The position numbers and the translations under genes were made by a program. The notes beneath the pieces are model-generated. The model worked only from the letters and a program-made list of their open reading frames with translations. It was not told the DNA's origin and ran no database searches. A stretch of DNA of 64,000 nt from assembly GCF_014645815.1 (NCBI RefSeq), contig NZ_BMML01000008.1, positions 62,001-126,000 of the forward strand, read 5' to 3'. The stretch is from Streptomyces fuscichromogenes (GTDB taxonomy: Bacteria; Actinomycetota; Actinomycetes; Streptomycetales; Streptomycetaceae). The number at the start of each line of letters is the position of its first letter. Position 1 is the first letter of the stretch. Positions 52,440-61,138 of this stretch are shown one piece after another.

Positions 52440-54077
52440 ATGACGCCCCCCAACCTCCGCGTCCACGGACTCACCAAGTCCTTCGGCGGGGTCACAGCCC
52501 TGGCCGGCGTGGACCTCACGGTGCCCGCGGGCCAGGTCCATGCCCTGCTCGGCCACAACGGCGCCGGCAAGTCGACCCTCATCAAGTGCCTGGGCGGCGC
52601 CTTCCCACCCGACTCCGGCACGATCGAGATCGGCGGAACACCGTATGCGCGGCTCACTCCGCGCGAGTCGATCGCGGCAGGCGTGGCGATCATCTACCAG
52701 ACGCTGAGCGTGGTCGACGCGCTCACCGTCGCCGAGAACATCTTCCTCGGCCAGGAGTGGACCCGGTACGGCCGCATCGACCGAGGCGCGCAGGAGGAAG
52801 CGGCCGCCGGGCTGCTGAAGCGGGTCGCCGCCACCTGCTCCCCGCGCGACCGCGTGGGCGACCTGCCGACGGGCCAGCGCCAGCTGGTGGAGATCGCCAA
52901 GGCACTCAGCCGCAGCGCGTCCGTGCTGGTCCTGGACGAACCCACCGCCGCGCTGTCCGGTGCCGAGAGCGACGCCCTGGCCAGGCGGGTCGAGGACCTG
53001 CGCACGGAGGGGCTGGCCATCGTCTACGTCACCCACCTGTTGTCCGAGGTGGAGCGGCTCGCGGACGCGGTGACCGTGATGCGCGACGGCCGCGTCACCC
53101 ACCAGTCGTCGGTGACGGGGCTCTCGCGCGGCGAACTCGTCACGGCCATCGCGGGCCGCCCCCACGAGCAGACCGTGCGCCCCGCCCCGAACTCCGCGCG
53201 CCAGGCCACCGCGCCCCGCCTCGTCGTCGAGGGCCTGCACGGCCCCGGCTTCGGCCCCGTCGACCTCTCCGTGGGCGAGGGCGAGCGGGTCGGTCTCTTC
53301 GGGCTCATCGGCTCCGGCCGTACCCGCCTGCTGGAGACCCTGTTCGGCAGGCGCAGGTCCACCGGCGGCACGGTACGGCTCGGGGAGCGCGCCGTGGCCC
53401 CCGCCCGGCCCGCCCAGGCCCTCGCGGCCGGGATCGCCCTGGTGCCGGCCGACCGGCGGGCCCAGGCCCTCTTCCCGCCGCTGACCGCGCAGGACAACGT
53501 GCTCCTGCCCTCGATGCGGCCGCTCGCCCGCGGAGGTCTGCGCGCGCTGGGCACCGAGCGGCGCGTCTTCGGCGCCCTGGCCGACGCCGTAGGCCTGCGG
53601 CCCGCCCTTCCGGGGCTGCCCGCGGGCGCCTTCTCCGGCGGCAACCAGCAGAAGCTGGTCCTCGGCCGCTGGATCAACACCGCCCGACAGGTCCAGGTCC
53701 TGCTGCTCGACGAGCCGACCCAGGGCGTGGACGTCGGCGCCCGGCACGAGATCTACCGGGTGGTGACGGGGCTGGCGGAGGAACGCGGCACGGCCGTGCT
53801 GTTCGCCTCCAGCGACCCCGAGGAGATCGTCGCCCTCGCCGACCGGTGCCTGATCGTCGCCGGCGGCCGGGTGGTCGGCGAACTCTCCGGCGCGAGCCTT
53901 ACCGAGCAGGCCTTGCTCTCGGCCGTCCACGACAGGGCCGTATCCGGCACGGCCGTCCACGACAGGGCCGCCTCCGGCACGGGTGGCACGGCCGACGTGG
54001 CCCCGGACCAGCACGCCGACCCGGGCGCCGACAACGATCCGGGGCCGCTCGCCCCGCCCGCCGAAGGAGCAGCATGA
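52440..54077 (+). CDS. Two-domain ABC importer ATPase, RbsA/XylG type
   Basis: 545 aa. The first ATPase domain has LLGHNGAGKST, LPTGQRQLVEIAKALS and VLVLDEPTAALSG. The second has a degenerate P loop (FGLIGSGRTRLLE), FSGGNQQKLVLGRW and LLLDEPTQGVDVG, the normal pattern for this family. The C terminus extends past the family end in a low-complexity tail that includes a 30-bp tandem duplication. Four-base overlap with the permease gene. Confidence 0.92.
   Translation: MTPPNLRVHGLTKSFGGVTALAGVDLTVPAGQVHALLGHNGAGKSTLIKCLGGAFPPDSGTIEIGGTPYARLTPRESIAAGVAIIYQTLSVVDALTVAENIFLGQEWTRYGRIDRGAQEEAAAGLLKRVAATCSPRDRVGDLPTGQRQLVEIAKALSRSASVLVLDEPTAALSGAESDALARRVEDLRTEGLAIVYVTHLLSEVERLADAVTVMRDGRVTHQSSVTGLSRGELVTAIAGRPHEQTVRPAPNSARQATAPRLVVEGLHGPGFGPVDLSVGEGERVGLFGLIGSGRTRLLETLFGRRRSTGGTVRLGERAVAPARPAQALAAGIALVPADRRAQALFPPLTAQDNVLLPSMRPLARGGLRALGTERRVFGALADAVGLRPALPGLPAGAFSGGNQQKLVLGRWINTARQVQVLLLDEPTQGVDVGARHEIYRVVTGLAEERGTAVLFASSDPEEIVALADRCLIVAGGRVVGELSGASLTEQALLSAVHDRAVSGTAVHDRAASGTGGTADVAPDQHADPGADNDPGPLAPPAEGAA
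53921..53980. repeat. 30-bp in-frame tandem duplication in the ATPase tail
   Basis: 53921-53950 and 53951-53980 are identical at 28 of 30 positions and encode AVHDRAVSGT/AVHDRAASGT. The length is a multiple of three, so the frame is kept. Confidence 0.9.
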
Positions 54078-55054
54078 CCACCGCCGACACCGCCCTGTTC
54101 CGACCCCGTGCCCTGGCCACCGGCGGCCTGGCCGCCGTACGACGCCACCCGCTGATCCTCGTCCTCGCCGCGATGGTGCTGGTCTTCCAGGTCTCCACCG
54201 GCAGCTTCCTCGCCCCGGCCAACCTCAGCGGCATCGCCACGGATGCCGCCGCCCTGGCCGTCGTCGCCGTACCGCTGGCGCTCCTCGTCATCAGCGGCTA
54301 CCTCGACCTGTCGGTCGGCTCCACGCTCGCCCTCGGCGGACTCGTCGCGGGCAGGCTCGCGAACGAGGGGCAGTCGCCTGCCGTCGCCGTCCTGGGCGCG
54401 CTGGCGGTGGGCGCCGCGGTGGGCGCCGTGAACGGTGTGCTCTGCTGCTACCTCGGTCTCTCGCCGTTCATCGTGACCCTCGGCATGCTGACCGCCGTAC
54501 GCGGACTGGACCAGCAGCTCTTCCCGCTGCCGCTGAGCGGCTTCGGCTCCGGTTTCGCATGGCTGGGCGGGGCGACGATCGCCGGGATCGCCGCGCCGGT
54601 CGTCATCGCGGCGCTCGTCCTGGTCGCGGGCGCCCTGTTCCTCGCGTTCGCCCCGGGCGGCCGGCACGTGTTCGCCATCGGGGTCAACCGGGAGGCGGCA
54701 CACCTGTCGGGCATCAACATCCGCCGCACCCCCTTCCTCCTGTTCGTGGCCACCGGCGTGGCGGCCGCGCTGGCCGGGGCCGTCAAGGCGTCGGTGCTGG
54801 ACAGCGTGGTGGCCGGCACCTCCGGCGCCGGGTTCGAACTGACCGTGCTGACCGCCGTCCTGATCGGCGGGGTCGCGCTCACCGGCGGCTCCGGATCGAT
54901 CCTCGGCGTTCTGCTCGGCGTGCTCTTCCTCGGCGGACTGCAGAACGGCCTCACCCTGCTGAACGTGCCGACGTTCTGGCAGCAGATGGCGCAGGGCACG
55001 GCGCTGGTGGCAGGCGCCGCACTGGCATACCTCGCACCACGGACCGGCCGCTGA
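54074..55054 (+). CDS. ABC importer permease, RbsC type
   Basis: 326 aa, eight or more membrane segments, GAAGGAG before the ATG. Family blocks are VVAVPLALLVISGYLDLSVGS, GVNREAAHLSGINIRRTPF (EAA-like loop) and LTAVLIGGVALTGGSGSILG. Only one permease gene is present, so it probably forms a homodimer. Confidence 0.92.
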   Translation: MTTADTALFRPRALATGGLAAVRRHPLILVLAAMVLVFQVSTGSFLAPANLSGIATDAAALAVVAVPLALLVISGYLDLSVGSTLALGGLVAGRLANEGQSPAVAVLGALAVGAAVGAVNGVLCCYLGLSPFIVTLGMLTAVRGLDQQLFPLPLSGFGSGFAWLGGATIAGIAAPVVIAALVLVAGALFLAFAPGGRHVFAIGVNREAAHLSGINIRRTPFLLFVATGVAAALAGAVKASVLDSVVAGTSGAGFELTVLTAVLIGGVALTGGSGSILGVLLGVLFLGGLQNGLTLLNVPTFWQQMAQGTALVAGAALAYLAPRTGR

Positions 55055-55105
55055 CGCCATGTCCCGCCGCTTTTCTTCGTTCCCCTCCTCTCTGAAAGGC
55101 CCGCC

Positions 55106-56803
55106 GTGAGCGACACCGCTCCCACCCTCGTCCTGACCGGCGGTCAGGTCCTCACCGTCGACCGTGACTTCACCGTCGCGGAAGGCGTGGCCGTGCGCGG
55201 CCGGGACATCGTCGCCGTCGGCACGGACGCCCAGATGCGCGCGCTGATCGGACCCGGTACCCGGGTCGTCGAACTGGGCGGGCGGACGGTCCTGCCCGGA
55301 ATCAACGACTCCCACCTGCACGGTGCCGCGTACGGGATGACGAAGCCGCCGTTCGCCCTCGCCGTGGGCCACCCGGCGGTCGGCTCGATCGACGACATCG
55401 CCGCTGTCGTCGGCGACGCGGTGCGCACCGCGTCGCCAGGGGAGTGGATCGTCGGCCTCGGCTGGGACCCCGGCTACCTCGACGAGTGCCTCTCGGACCA
55501 GGGCCGGTTCCCGCACCGCCGGGACCTGGACGCGGTGGCCCGGGACAACCCGGTCTGCCTGACCGACTTCTCCTCGCACATGGTGTGGGCCAACAGCGCG
55601 GCACTGCGCGCCTGCGGCATCGACCGGGACACCGTCGCCCCGCCCGGTGGTGTCATCGACCTCGGCTCCGACGGAGAGCCCACGGGCATCCTGCGCGAGG
55701 CCGCCCAGCGGCTGGTCCAGGCGGCCCTGCCGTCCCCGACGACCGCCCAGCGTCGGGAGGCCGTCCAGGGAGTCATCCACGAACTCCACTCCCGGGGCAT
55801 CACCAGCTACACCGAGCCCGGCCTCGGCCCCGGCGGCGCGGGAACCCTGTTCGGCGGCCTGAGCACGGACAACTGGACCGCGTACGCCGAGCTGGCCGCC
55901 GAGGGTGAACTCGACGCCAGGGTCAGCGTGCTCCTGCTGCCCGCACCCATGGGCGGTTCCGCCGACGACGTCCGCAAGGGTCTTGCCGAGCTTGACCGTC
56001 CCGAGTCCGCCGACCCGCGCGTGCTCAACGCGATCGGTGTCAAGATCTTCGCCGACGGGGTACCCCCGAACCGCACCGCCTGGATGCGCGATCCCTACCC
56101 CGGCGGCGGCCACGGCGCGCTGTGCGTGCACGGCGAGAGCCCCGCGCTCCAGGTGGAGGAACTGCGCGAGATGATCCGCCTCGCCCACGAGGCGGGTTTC
56201 CAGCTCGGCGTGCACGTCACCGGCGACCGGGCCATCGACACCGTCGTGGACGCCTTCCTCGCCGCGGACGAGAGGGCACCCCGCCCCGACGCCCGCCACT
56301 ACGTCATCCACGGCGACTTCGTCGGCCCGGCCAGCCTGGCCAAGCTCGCAGCGCACGGGTACGGCGTCAACATGAACCCCGGCATCAAGTGGACCATCGC
56401 GGACCTCATGGACGAGGTCGTGGGTCCGGTCCGCTCGGCCTACCAGTGGCCCGTGCGCTCGGCGATCGAGGCCGGTGTGACCGTCTGCGCCAGCTCCGAC
56501 GCGCCGATCACCGAGCCCGACTGGCGCCAGGGCGTGGCCGCGATGATGCTGCGCCAGTCCAAGGCCAGCGGCCGGCAGAGCGGCCCCGACCAGTGCGTGC
56601 CGCTCGCCGACGCGCTGCGCGCCTACACGGCCAACGCGGCCTGGCAGGACTTCGCCGACGACTGGAAGGGCACGATCGAACCCGGCAAGGTCGCGGACCT
56701 CTGCGTCCTCGACCGCCCGCTGCTCGACCTCGACCCCCATGACATCACCGATGTGGAGGTGGTTCTCACGGTGTTCGACGGACGAGTGGTCCACGAACGG
56801 TGA
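55106..56803 (+). CDS. YtcJ-like metal-dependent amidohydrolase
   Basis: 565 aa from a GTG with AAAGG six bases upstream. Amidohydro_3 family: VLPGINDSHLHGAAYG with metal ligands H70 and H72, GVKIFADGV (candidate metal-site region), GVHVTGDRAIDTVVDAF, HYVIHGDFVGPASL, SSDAPITEPDW (Asp ligand). The C-terminal GTIEPGKVADLCVLDRPLLD is typical. It hydrolyses an amide, lactam or similar bond. It is the last gene of the ABC operon, so the imported compound is its likely substrate or source. Confidence 0.87.
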   Translation: MSDTAPTLVLTGGQVLTVDRDFTVAEGVAVRGRDIVAVGTDAQMRALIGPGTRVVELGGRTVLPGINDSHLHGAAYGMTKPPFALAVGHPAVGSIDDIAAVVGDAVRTASPGEWIVGLGWDPGYLDECLSDQGRFPHRRDLDAVARDNPVCLTDFSSHMVWANSAALRACGIDRDTVAPPGGVIDLGSDGEPTGILREAAQRLVQAALPSPTTAQRREAVQGVIHELHSRGITSYTEPGLGPGGAGTLFGGLSTDNWTAYAELAAEGELDARVSVLLLPAPMGGSADDVRKGLAELDRPESADPRVLNAIGVKIFADGVPPNRTAWMRDPYPGGGHGALCVHGESPALQVEELREMIRLAHEAGFQLGVHVTGDRAIDTVVDAFLAADERAPRPDARHYVIHGDFVGPASLAKLAAHGYGVNMNPGIKWTIADLMDEVVGPVRSAYQWPVRSAIEAGVTVCASSDAPITEPDWRQGVAAMMLRQSKASGRQSGPDQCVPLADALRAYTANAAWQDFADDWKGTIEPGKVADLCVLDRPLLDLDPHDITDVEVVLTVFDGRVVHER

Positions 56804-56923
56804 GCTCCACGGGAATCCCGGCATCGGCTGGTTCCTCATGTCCGCCTGACGCGAGTCGCCGGCCGGGATTTGGCCCTCAGCCCTGGTGAGCTGTTCGGCT
56901 TCGGCCGCCGGCGCCGAGCACGC

Positions 56924-57600
56924 TCAGGACGGCGTCCGGTGGTTCTTCCTCTCCGGTGCCGTGCGTTCGGCAGAGGAGTCTGGGGTGGACGCGAGGGAGG
57001 CCAGGAAGGCGCGGCGTTCGGCGGACGGGGTGCCCGCCAGCGGCCCGACCTGCGGGTGTTCGAAGACGGTGGAGCGGCTGTGCTCGGGCCGGACGTCGTG
57101 CCTGGACCACAGCGTGCGGAAGTGTCCGCTGCGGACGGAGAGTTCGCCGACCAGTTCGGTGCGGGCGAGGTCGTCGACGTCGGGCAGGCTGGTGCCGGGG
57201 GTGAGGACAGGGGTGAGCGCCTGGGCGAGGGGATTGGCGGCGAGGACGTCCATGAGCCGGCCGTGCACGCAGGCGGGGGTGTACGGCCAGGTGTCGATGA
57301 GCCGCCGGATACCCGCCGGGACACGCTCGGGGCGGCGGGGCGCCGGGCACTTGCGGGAGCGCTCCGGGCCGGCGAGGCGGTGAGCTGGCGGGCGGCAGCG
57401 TCGTCGAGGCGCAGGGCGCGGGCGAGGGCGTCGAGGACCTGGGGTGAGGGGTTGCGGTCGCGGCCCTGTTCCCGACGCAGGTAGTAGTCGGCGCTGATAC
57501 CGGCCAGCAGGGCCGGCTCGTCCCGTCGCAGGCCGGGCACCCGGCGCCGGCCGGACGCCGGCAGGCCATCGGAACCGTGCCGGTAGGGCTTGGCATCAGC
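56924..57600 (-). pseudogene. Decayed MmyB-type XRE-family regulator
   Basis: The N-terminal HTH part (RRRVPGLRRDEPALLAGISA, SPQVLDALARALRLDDAAAR) is in one frame. From about 57320-57345 homology continues in another frame (IRRLIDTWPYTPACVHGRL, LVGELSVRSGHFRTLWSRHDV, VFEHPQVGPL). About 70 residues that normally lie between DVLAANPLA and the LVGELS block are mostly missing, and there is no good start codon. A frameshift, an internal deletion and N-terminal loss indicate a dead gene. Confidence 0.75.
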
Positions 57601-57616
57601 ATCTTGAGGCGCGGAA

Positions 57617-57925
57617 TCAGAGACATAGTTGGCACTTTGGTACAGCCTCGTCGTTGGGGGCGTCGAAGCGGTGCGCGTACGCCGTGGCGGTGCTCATCTG
57701 CAGCCAGACCCGGGGCGGTCGGGCAGCGCCCGCGATCGCGGCGCCCACGACCCGGGTGGAGTCGACCCGGGAGTCCATCATTTCGTGCAGATTGGCCGCC
57801 GTGTATCGGCAACTCACCGTGCGTCCGGCCAGATTGATCACGACCTCGTGGCCGGCGGCGTCCAGTGCGCGCTTCAGGACCGCGCCGACCTGTCCGGTGC
57901 CCCCGGGAATCACCATCTTCATCGG
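57617..57925 (-). pseudogene. Truncated TIGR01777-type NAD-dependent epimerase
   Basis: From MKMVIPGGTGQVGAVLKRAL (strong AAGGAGGGGG ribosome site) the sequence jumps from AAGHEVV directly to INLAGRTVSCRYTAANLHEM, losing about 50 residues of the Rossmann fold. It also stops right after TATAYAHRFDAPNDE; family members continue for about 170 residues more. About 100 codons survive. Promoter and ribosome site may still be active. Confidence 0.75.
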
Positions 57926-58042
57926 CTCCCCCTCCTTCGTCTCGGGGGAGCCTGGACCAAAGAGTTGAACGCGTTCAAAACCATCTGGCACAATCCGCGA
58001 TTTCAGCCAGCCTCGCCGTGAACGGGTCTGCTGCAGGTTCGG

Positions 58043-58246
58043 TCACGCGGCCTGGAGAGCCGGTGCGGTCATGACGGTCTCGAATTCGACGGGGGTCGGT
58101 CGGCCCAGTGCGGCTTGTCTGCGGCGCCGGTGGTAGGTCCTCTCGATCCAGGTCACGATCGCGATCCGCAGCTCCTCGCGGGTGGTCCAGCCCCGGCGGT
58201 CGACGACGTTCCTCTGCAGCAGGCTGAAGAAGGACTCCATGGCCGC
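58043..58246 (-). mobile_element. IS3-family transposase (OrfB) 3' remnant
   Basis: AMESFFSLLQRNVVDRRGW, TREELRIAIVTWIERTYHRRR and GRPTPVEFETVM are the conserved C-terminal end of IS3-group integrase-core transposases, ending in ALQAA and a stop. Homology breaks off at 58246, just before AMESFF; the upstream catalytic Asp residues are lost. No inverted-repeat end is recognised. Confidence 0.85.
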
Positions 58247-58269
58247 CAGGCGGATGTGAGACAGGTGCC

Positions 58270-58299
58270 CGTGCGCCGCAGGCGCCCCTGCGGCGCACG
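58270..58299. terminator. Isolated strong hairpin at the edge of the IS3 remnant
   Basis: 13-bp arms (58270-58282, 58287-58299) around CGCC. It may be a terminator left by the deleted sequence. It lies exactly where transposase homology ends. Confidence 0.5.
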
Positions 58300-58513
58300 T
58301 AAGCAGGTGGCCCTCACCACGGCCGCCGACTGCCTTCCCGACCTTCCTGGACCAGCACGGCGTCCCCCGGTCCAAGTCCTGGCGAACCCTCGCCAGCTGA
58401 CCTCGACCACTCGAGATCGCCGGCAGAGTCAAGCTCAAGCCACGACTCCCCGCGGTGGGTGCGAATACTGCGATGCGGTTCCCTGACGCTGCGTGGCCTT
58501 CTAATCTCGGCTC

Positions 58514-59068
58514 ATGGACTGGTTAATGGCCGCAGGGGTGGGGGTGGCTGGTGGCGCCACCATGGAGGCCGTCGATGTGATCAAGTCCGTCAAGTGGCAC
58601 CGCACGATGCCATGGAACGTGCAGCCGGACACGATCGATCCTCCACGGCGCCAGCCTGATATGCGGCCGGGGGAGGAGCAGTTGCCCGCGCCCGGCTGGC
58701 AGGGGTATTGCGTTGCCACAGTGCTGCGGCTGTTCGTAAGTGGGGCTCCGACGGGCGTCCTCGCCGCGACGTACACGCACAGTGTGAACCCGCTCGTGGC
58801 CTACATGGTCGGCTTGGGGGCGCTGTCAGTCGTTCAACAACTCGCTTCGCTGGTGCCATTAGCGGTCAAGAACGCCGGCCGGGCAGCCTTGGGCGGTATG
58901 GCTGAGGAGGCACAACAGCAAGCCGCTCAGCCATACCCCAACGGTCATGGGCAGGCCAATGGTGTTCCTGAGCTGACGCAACCACGGGGTAGCACCACGC
59001 ACGTTCCGCAGCCAGGCACGGGCATCACCGCGCCACAGGGACCAGCAGACGCCGGGGGGCAGGTATGA
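58514..59068 (+). CDS. Membrane protein of unknown function with two TTA codons
   Basis: 184 aa, MDWLMAAGVGVAGGATMEAV. Hydrophobic stretches lie at the N terminus and about residues 67-118 (LRLFVSGAPTGVLAATY, LVAYMVGLGALSVVQQL), followed by a Gln/Pro-rich cytoplasmic or external tail. Leu4 and Leu116 are encoded by TTA, which in Streptomyces needs the bldA tRNA; no other coding TTA was noticed in the window. The stop overlaps the next ATG (ATGA). No obvious ribosome site precedes the start. I do not recognise the family. It lies among pseudogenes and IS remnants, with lower GC than the surroundings. Confidence 0.7.
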   Translation: MDWLMAAGVGVAGGATMEAVDVIKSVKWHRTMPWNVQPDTIDPPRRQPDMRPGEEQLPAPGWQGYCVATVLRLFVSGAPTGVLAATYTHSVNPLVAYMVGLGALSVVQQLASLVPLAVKNAGRAALGGMAEEAQQQAAQPYPNGHGQANGVPELTQPRGSTTHVPQPGTGITAPQGPADAGGQV

Positions 59069-60414
59069 CCCTGGCTGCTGAGTCCTTCGCCGGCCGTGTT
59101 CTGGCTGTCTTCTCGCGCCGGTCCCCAGGCTTTCGGCCGCCCGCAGCGTCGTTCAGGCTCGCTGCCGCTCGGGATCGGACCGTCGTTCCGCCCGTTCCTT
59201 CGCCTGCCAGCACCCCCGACCCGCCCGAAGCGCCGCCAACCGGCACAGACCGCGTTCAGGCAAGGCCAAGTGACGCCTCAACCCCACACCGGCCTCCCCT
59301 CGGTCGCCGTCTGCTCGCTTCGGCCCTGCGCATCCGGATGCATCCAGCGAAGGCGTCCGACACATCCGCGCGGGATGAAGGAGGGAAGGCTGCAGCACAG
59401 AAAACCGATCGCACGAGCAGCCCCACCGCGCCGCCGCCCACGCCGAGCCCGCGACCACGGCCCCAGCAGAAGGGACATCCCAGGTACGAAAGCGGTGCCG
59501 TGCCGCAACGCCTGCCGGGCGAGGACCGCCAGGAACACGGCGCGCGGCGGCAGGGGTCGGTTCCGCAGCACCTGCACAGCGAGGACCGCCAGGAGTACGA
59601 GCGGATCCTCGATGAGGCACTGCGCTCCGCACCGTACCGCCCGGAACTGGGCGCTGTGGGACAGCGTCTGAACACCGAACAGCTGCGCACCATGGCGCTC
59701 AACGCCGCCGCACTCATCACGGCGGCCGCGGCGACCGAGTACCAGCACTACGTGAAGGTCCGCGAGGAACTGCGCAACCCTGCGCGGTCCACCCCGGCCG
59801 CCGTCCAGGACTCCGGCTCCGCGGAGCCGGGCACGGGCGGCGCGCTGGGGCTCGCCACCACCCTCGGTGAGGCCACCGACAGTAAGCCTGCCGGCGCCGT
59901 CGCTGTCGTCGCGGTGCTGGCCCCCGTCCTCTCCGGCGCAGCCACAGCAATGCTGCTCCTCGTCGGCTACGTCCTGAAGATGCTGGACCCGCAGCCGGCA
60001 TTCGCCCAGACCATGCTGACCGTCGGATGGGTGTTCGGCGCCGTGACGGCAGCCGCGATACTCGTAGCCGCCGTCGGGCTGCTGTTCACGGCTCTGCGCA
60101 ACAGCCCCACGCTGGACGCCGGAGCCTACGGCGAGGCGAGCGGGGAGGTGGCCCGGGCCAGGGAGGCCTGGCGGGGGGCACTGCTGGAGCGCGGCATCCT
60201 GCCGTTCCTGAAGGCAGCGCTGGCAGACCCGGACACGAGCGCCATGCACCGCACGGCATCTTCGGCTCCGACTGGCCACATGCCGCATATCGGCTACGAC
60301 CGCCCGGGCTTCACCAGCCCCGACGACGGCTCGGCCTGGGGATCGCGCCCGAGCTTCACCAGCCCCGACTACACCAGTCCGGACTTCGGGGGCCCGGAAC
60401 ACCAGCCGGAGTGA
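59065..60414 (+). CDS. Large two-transmembrane protein of unknown function, partner of the preceding gene
   Basis: 449 aa; translationally coupled to the upstream gene. A long Pro/Arg-rich N-terminal region (to about residue 145) is followed by an internal repeat (VPQRLPGEDRQEHG / VPQHLHSEDRQEYE, about 145-178), a helical segment (TEQLRTMALNAAALITAAAA), two membrane helices (about 275-308 and 313-345), an amphipathic stretch (GEVARAREAWRGALLERGIL) and a C-terminal tail with repeated FTSPD. The start could be further downstream, since the first 40 residues look unstructured. No enzymatic motif is seen. Family not recognised. Confidence 0.68.
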   Translation: MTLAAESFAGRVLAVFSRRSPGFRPPAASFRLAAARDRTVVPPVPSPASTPDPPEAPPTGTDRVQARPSDASTPHRPPLGRRLLASALRIRMHPAKASDTSARDEGGKAAAQKTDRTSSPTAPPPTPSPRPRPQQKGHPRYESGAVPQRLPGEDRQEHGARRQGSVPQHLHSEDRQEYERILDEALRSAPYRPELGAVGQRLNTEQLRTMALNAAALITAAAATEYQHYVKVREELRNPARSTPAAVQDSGSAEPGTGGALGLATTLGEATDSKPAGAVAVVAVLAPVLSGAATAMLLLVGYVLKMLDPQPAFAQTMLTVGWVFGAVTAAAILVAAVGLLFTALRNSPTLDAGAYGEASGEVARAREAWRGALLERGILPFLKAALADPDTSAMHRTASSAPTGHMPHIGYDRPGFTSPDDGSAWGSRPSFTSPDYTSPDFGGPEHQPE

Positions 60415-60716
60415 CCAGACCGGCGACGAGCGGCTGGTGCCGCAGCAACACAGTGCTCGGATCCCGGGCCGTCTCTCCCTGTCCGGCACCGACGGCGGCG
60501 ACCGGCTGGGACGTCGACTACCACGAGCGGCCCATCGTCTGGTTCACCTACTTCCTCCAGGAGGCCGGGCACGTCCTGCTCGACGAGCGGGACTGCGAGG
60601 GCTTGTGGCCGCGCGGGGTACGCCACGACGACGCCCCGTTCTGCGAGACCGGGATCACCCACCGTCGGACACTAGCCACCGGACACCGGGTAGGTCATTC
60701 CGTTAGGACCTCTTAG
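60415..60716 (+). pseudogene. Possible gene fragment without recognised family
   Basis: From 60501 a frame reads GWDVDYHERPIVWFTYFLQE and AGHVLLDERDCEGLWPRGVR then FCETGITH before a stop at 60714. The amino-acid composition looks like real protein, with aromatic and acidic residues, but no start, ribosome site or family is seen. It ends near the ISAzo13 remnant, so it may be the stump of a disrupted gene. Confidence 0.35.
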
Positions 60717-60784
60717 GGCGTGCCGGGAAACAAGTCGTGGCTTCCAACTCCGAGGATCGTTGCAGTGGTATGGGGAGACCGTAG

Positions 60785-61072
60785 GGCATCGAGGCCGTCC
60801 TGGCCGCGAAGTTCGAGACGCTGTTGCCGCATCTCGACGAGCGTCAGCGCCGGCTGGCCATAGGCGCGGAGGCTCGGTCACTGGGACACGGCGGAAACAG
60901 ACTCGTCGCCCGTGCGGCCGGAGTCCAGGAGGGCACGGTCTCGCGCGGGGTGGCTGAACTGGAGTCCGGCCAGGACCCGTTGGGACGAGTGCCGTATCCG
61001 CGGGACCGATCTGACGCCGCCCGAGCTGCGTGCATCGAGGTGATGCGCCGCCACCTCGGCGAACGGTCGTGA
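60785..61072 (+). mobile_element. ISAzo13-family transposase N-terminal remnant
   Basis: The frame KFETLLPHLDERQRRLAIGA, EARSLGHGGNRLVARAAGVQ, EGTVSRGVAELESGQDPLGRV is the conserved N terminus of ISAzo13-type transposases. After PLGRV (about 60992) homology is lost. The catalytic domain is absent. A repeated TGCCAACC (61080 and 61102 areas) near the distal side may be an IS-end trace. Confidence 0.78.
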
Positions 61073-61138
61073 TCTTGGTGCCAACCATCCCACTTTTGTG
61101 CCAACCAAGAATCCTCGTCACAGAACCTGCCCCGGCCC

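Noticed and set aside
56836..57540. Intact XRE regulator
   Set aside because: Homology jumps frame and the middle of the protein is missing, so I call it a pseudogene.
57577..57837. Plus-strand small frames opposite the epimerase remnant
   Set aside because: No ribosome site and no family resemblance; minus-strand homology explains the sequence.
58247..58438. N-terminal extension of the IS3 transposase frame
   Set aside because: The open frame continues but shows no similarity to the integrase core; it is unrelated sequence fused by deletion.
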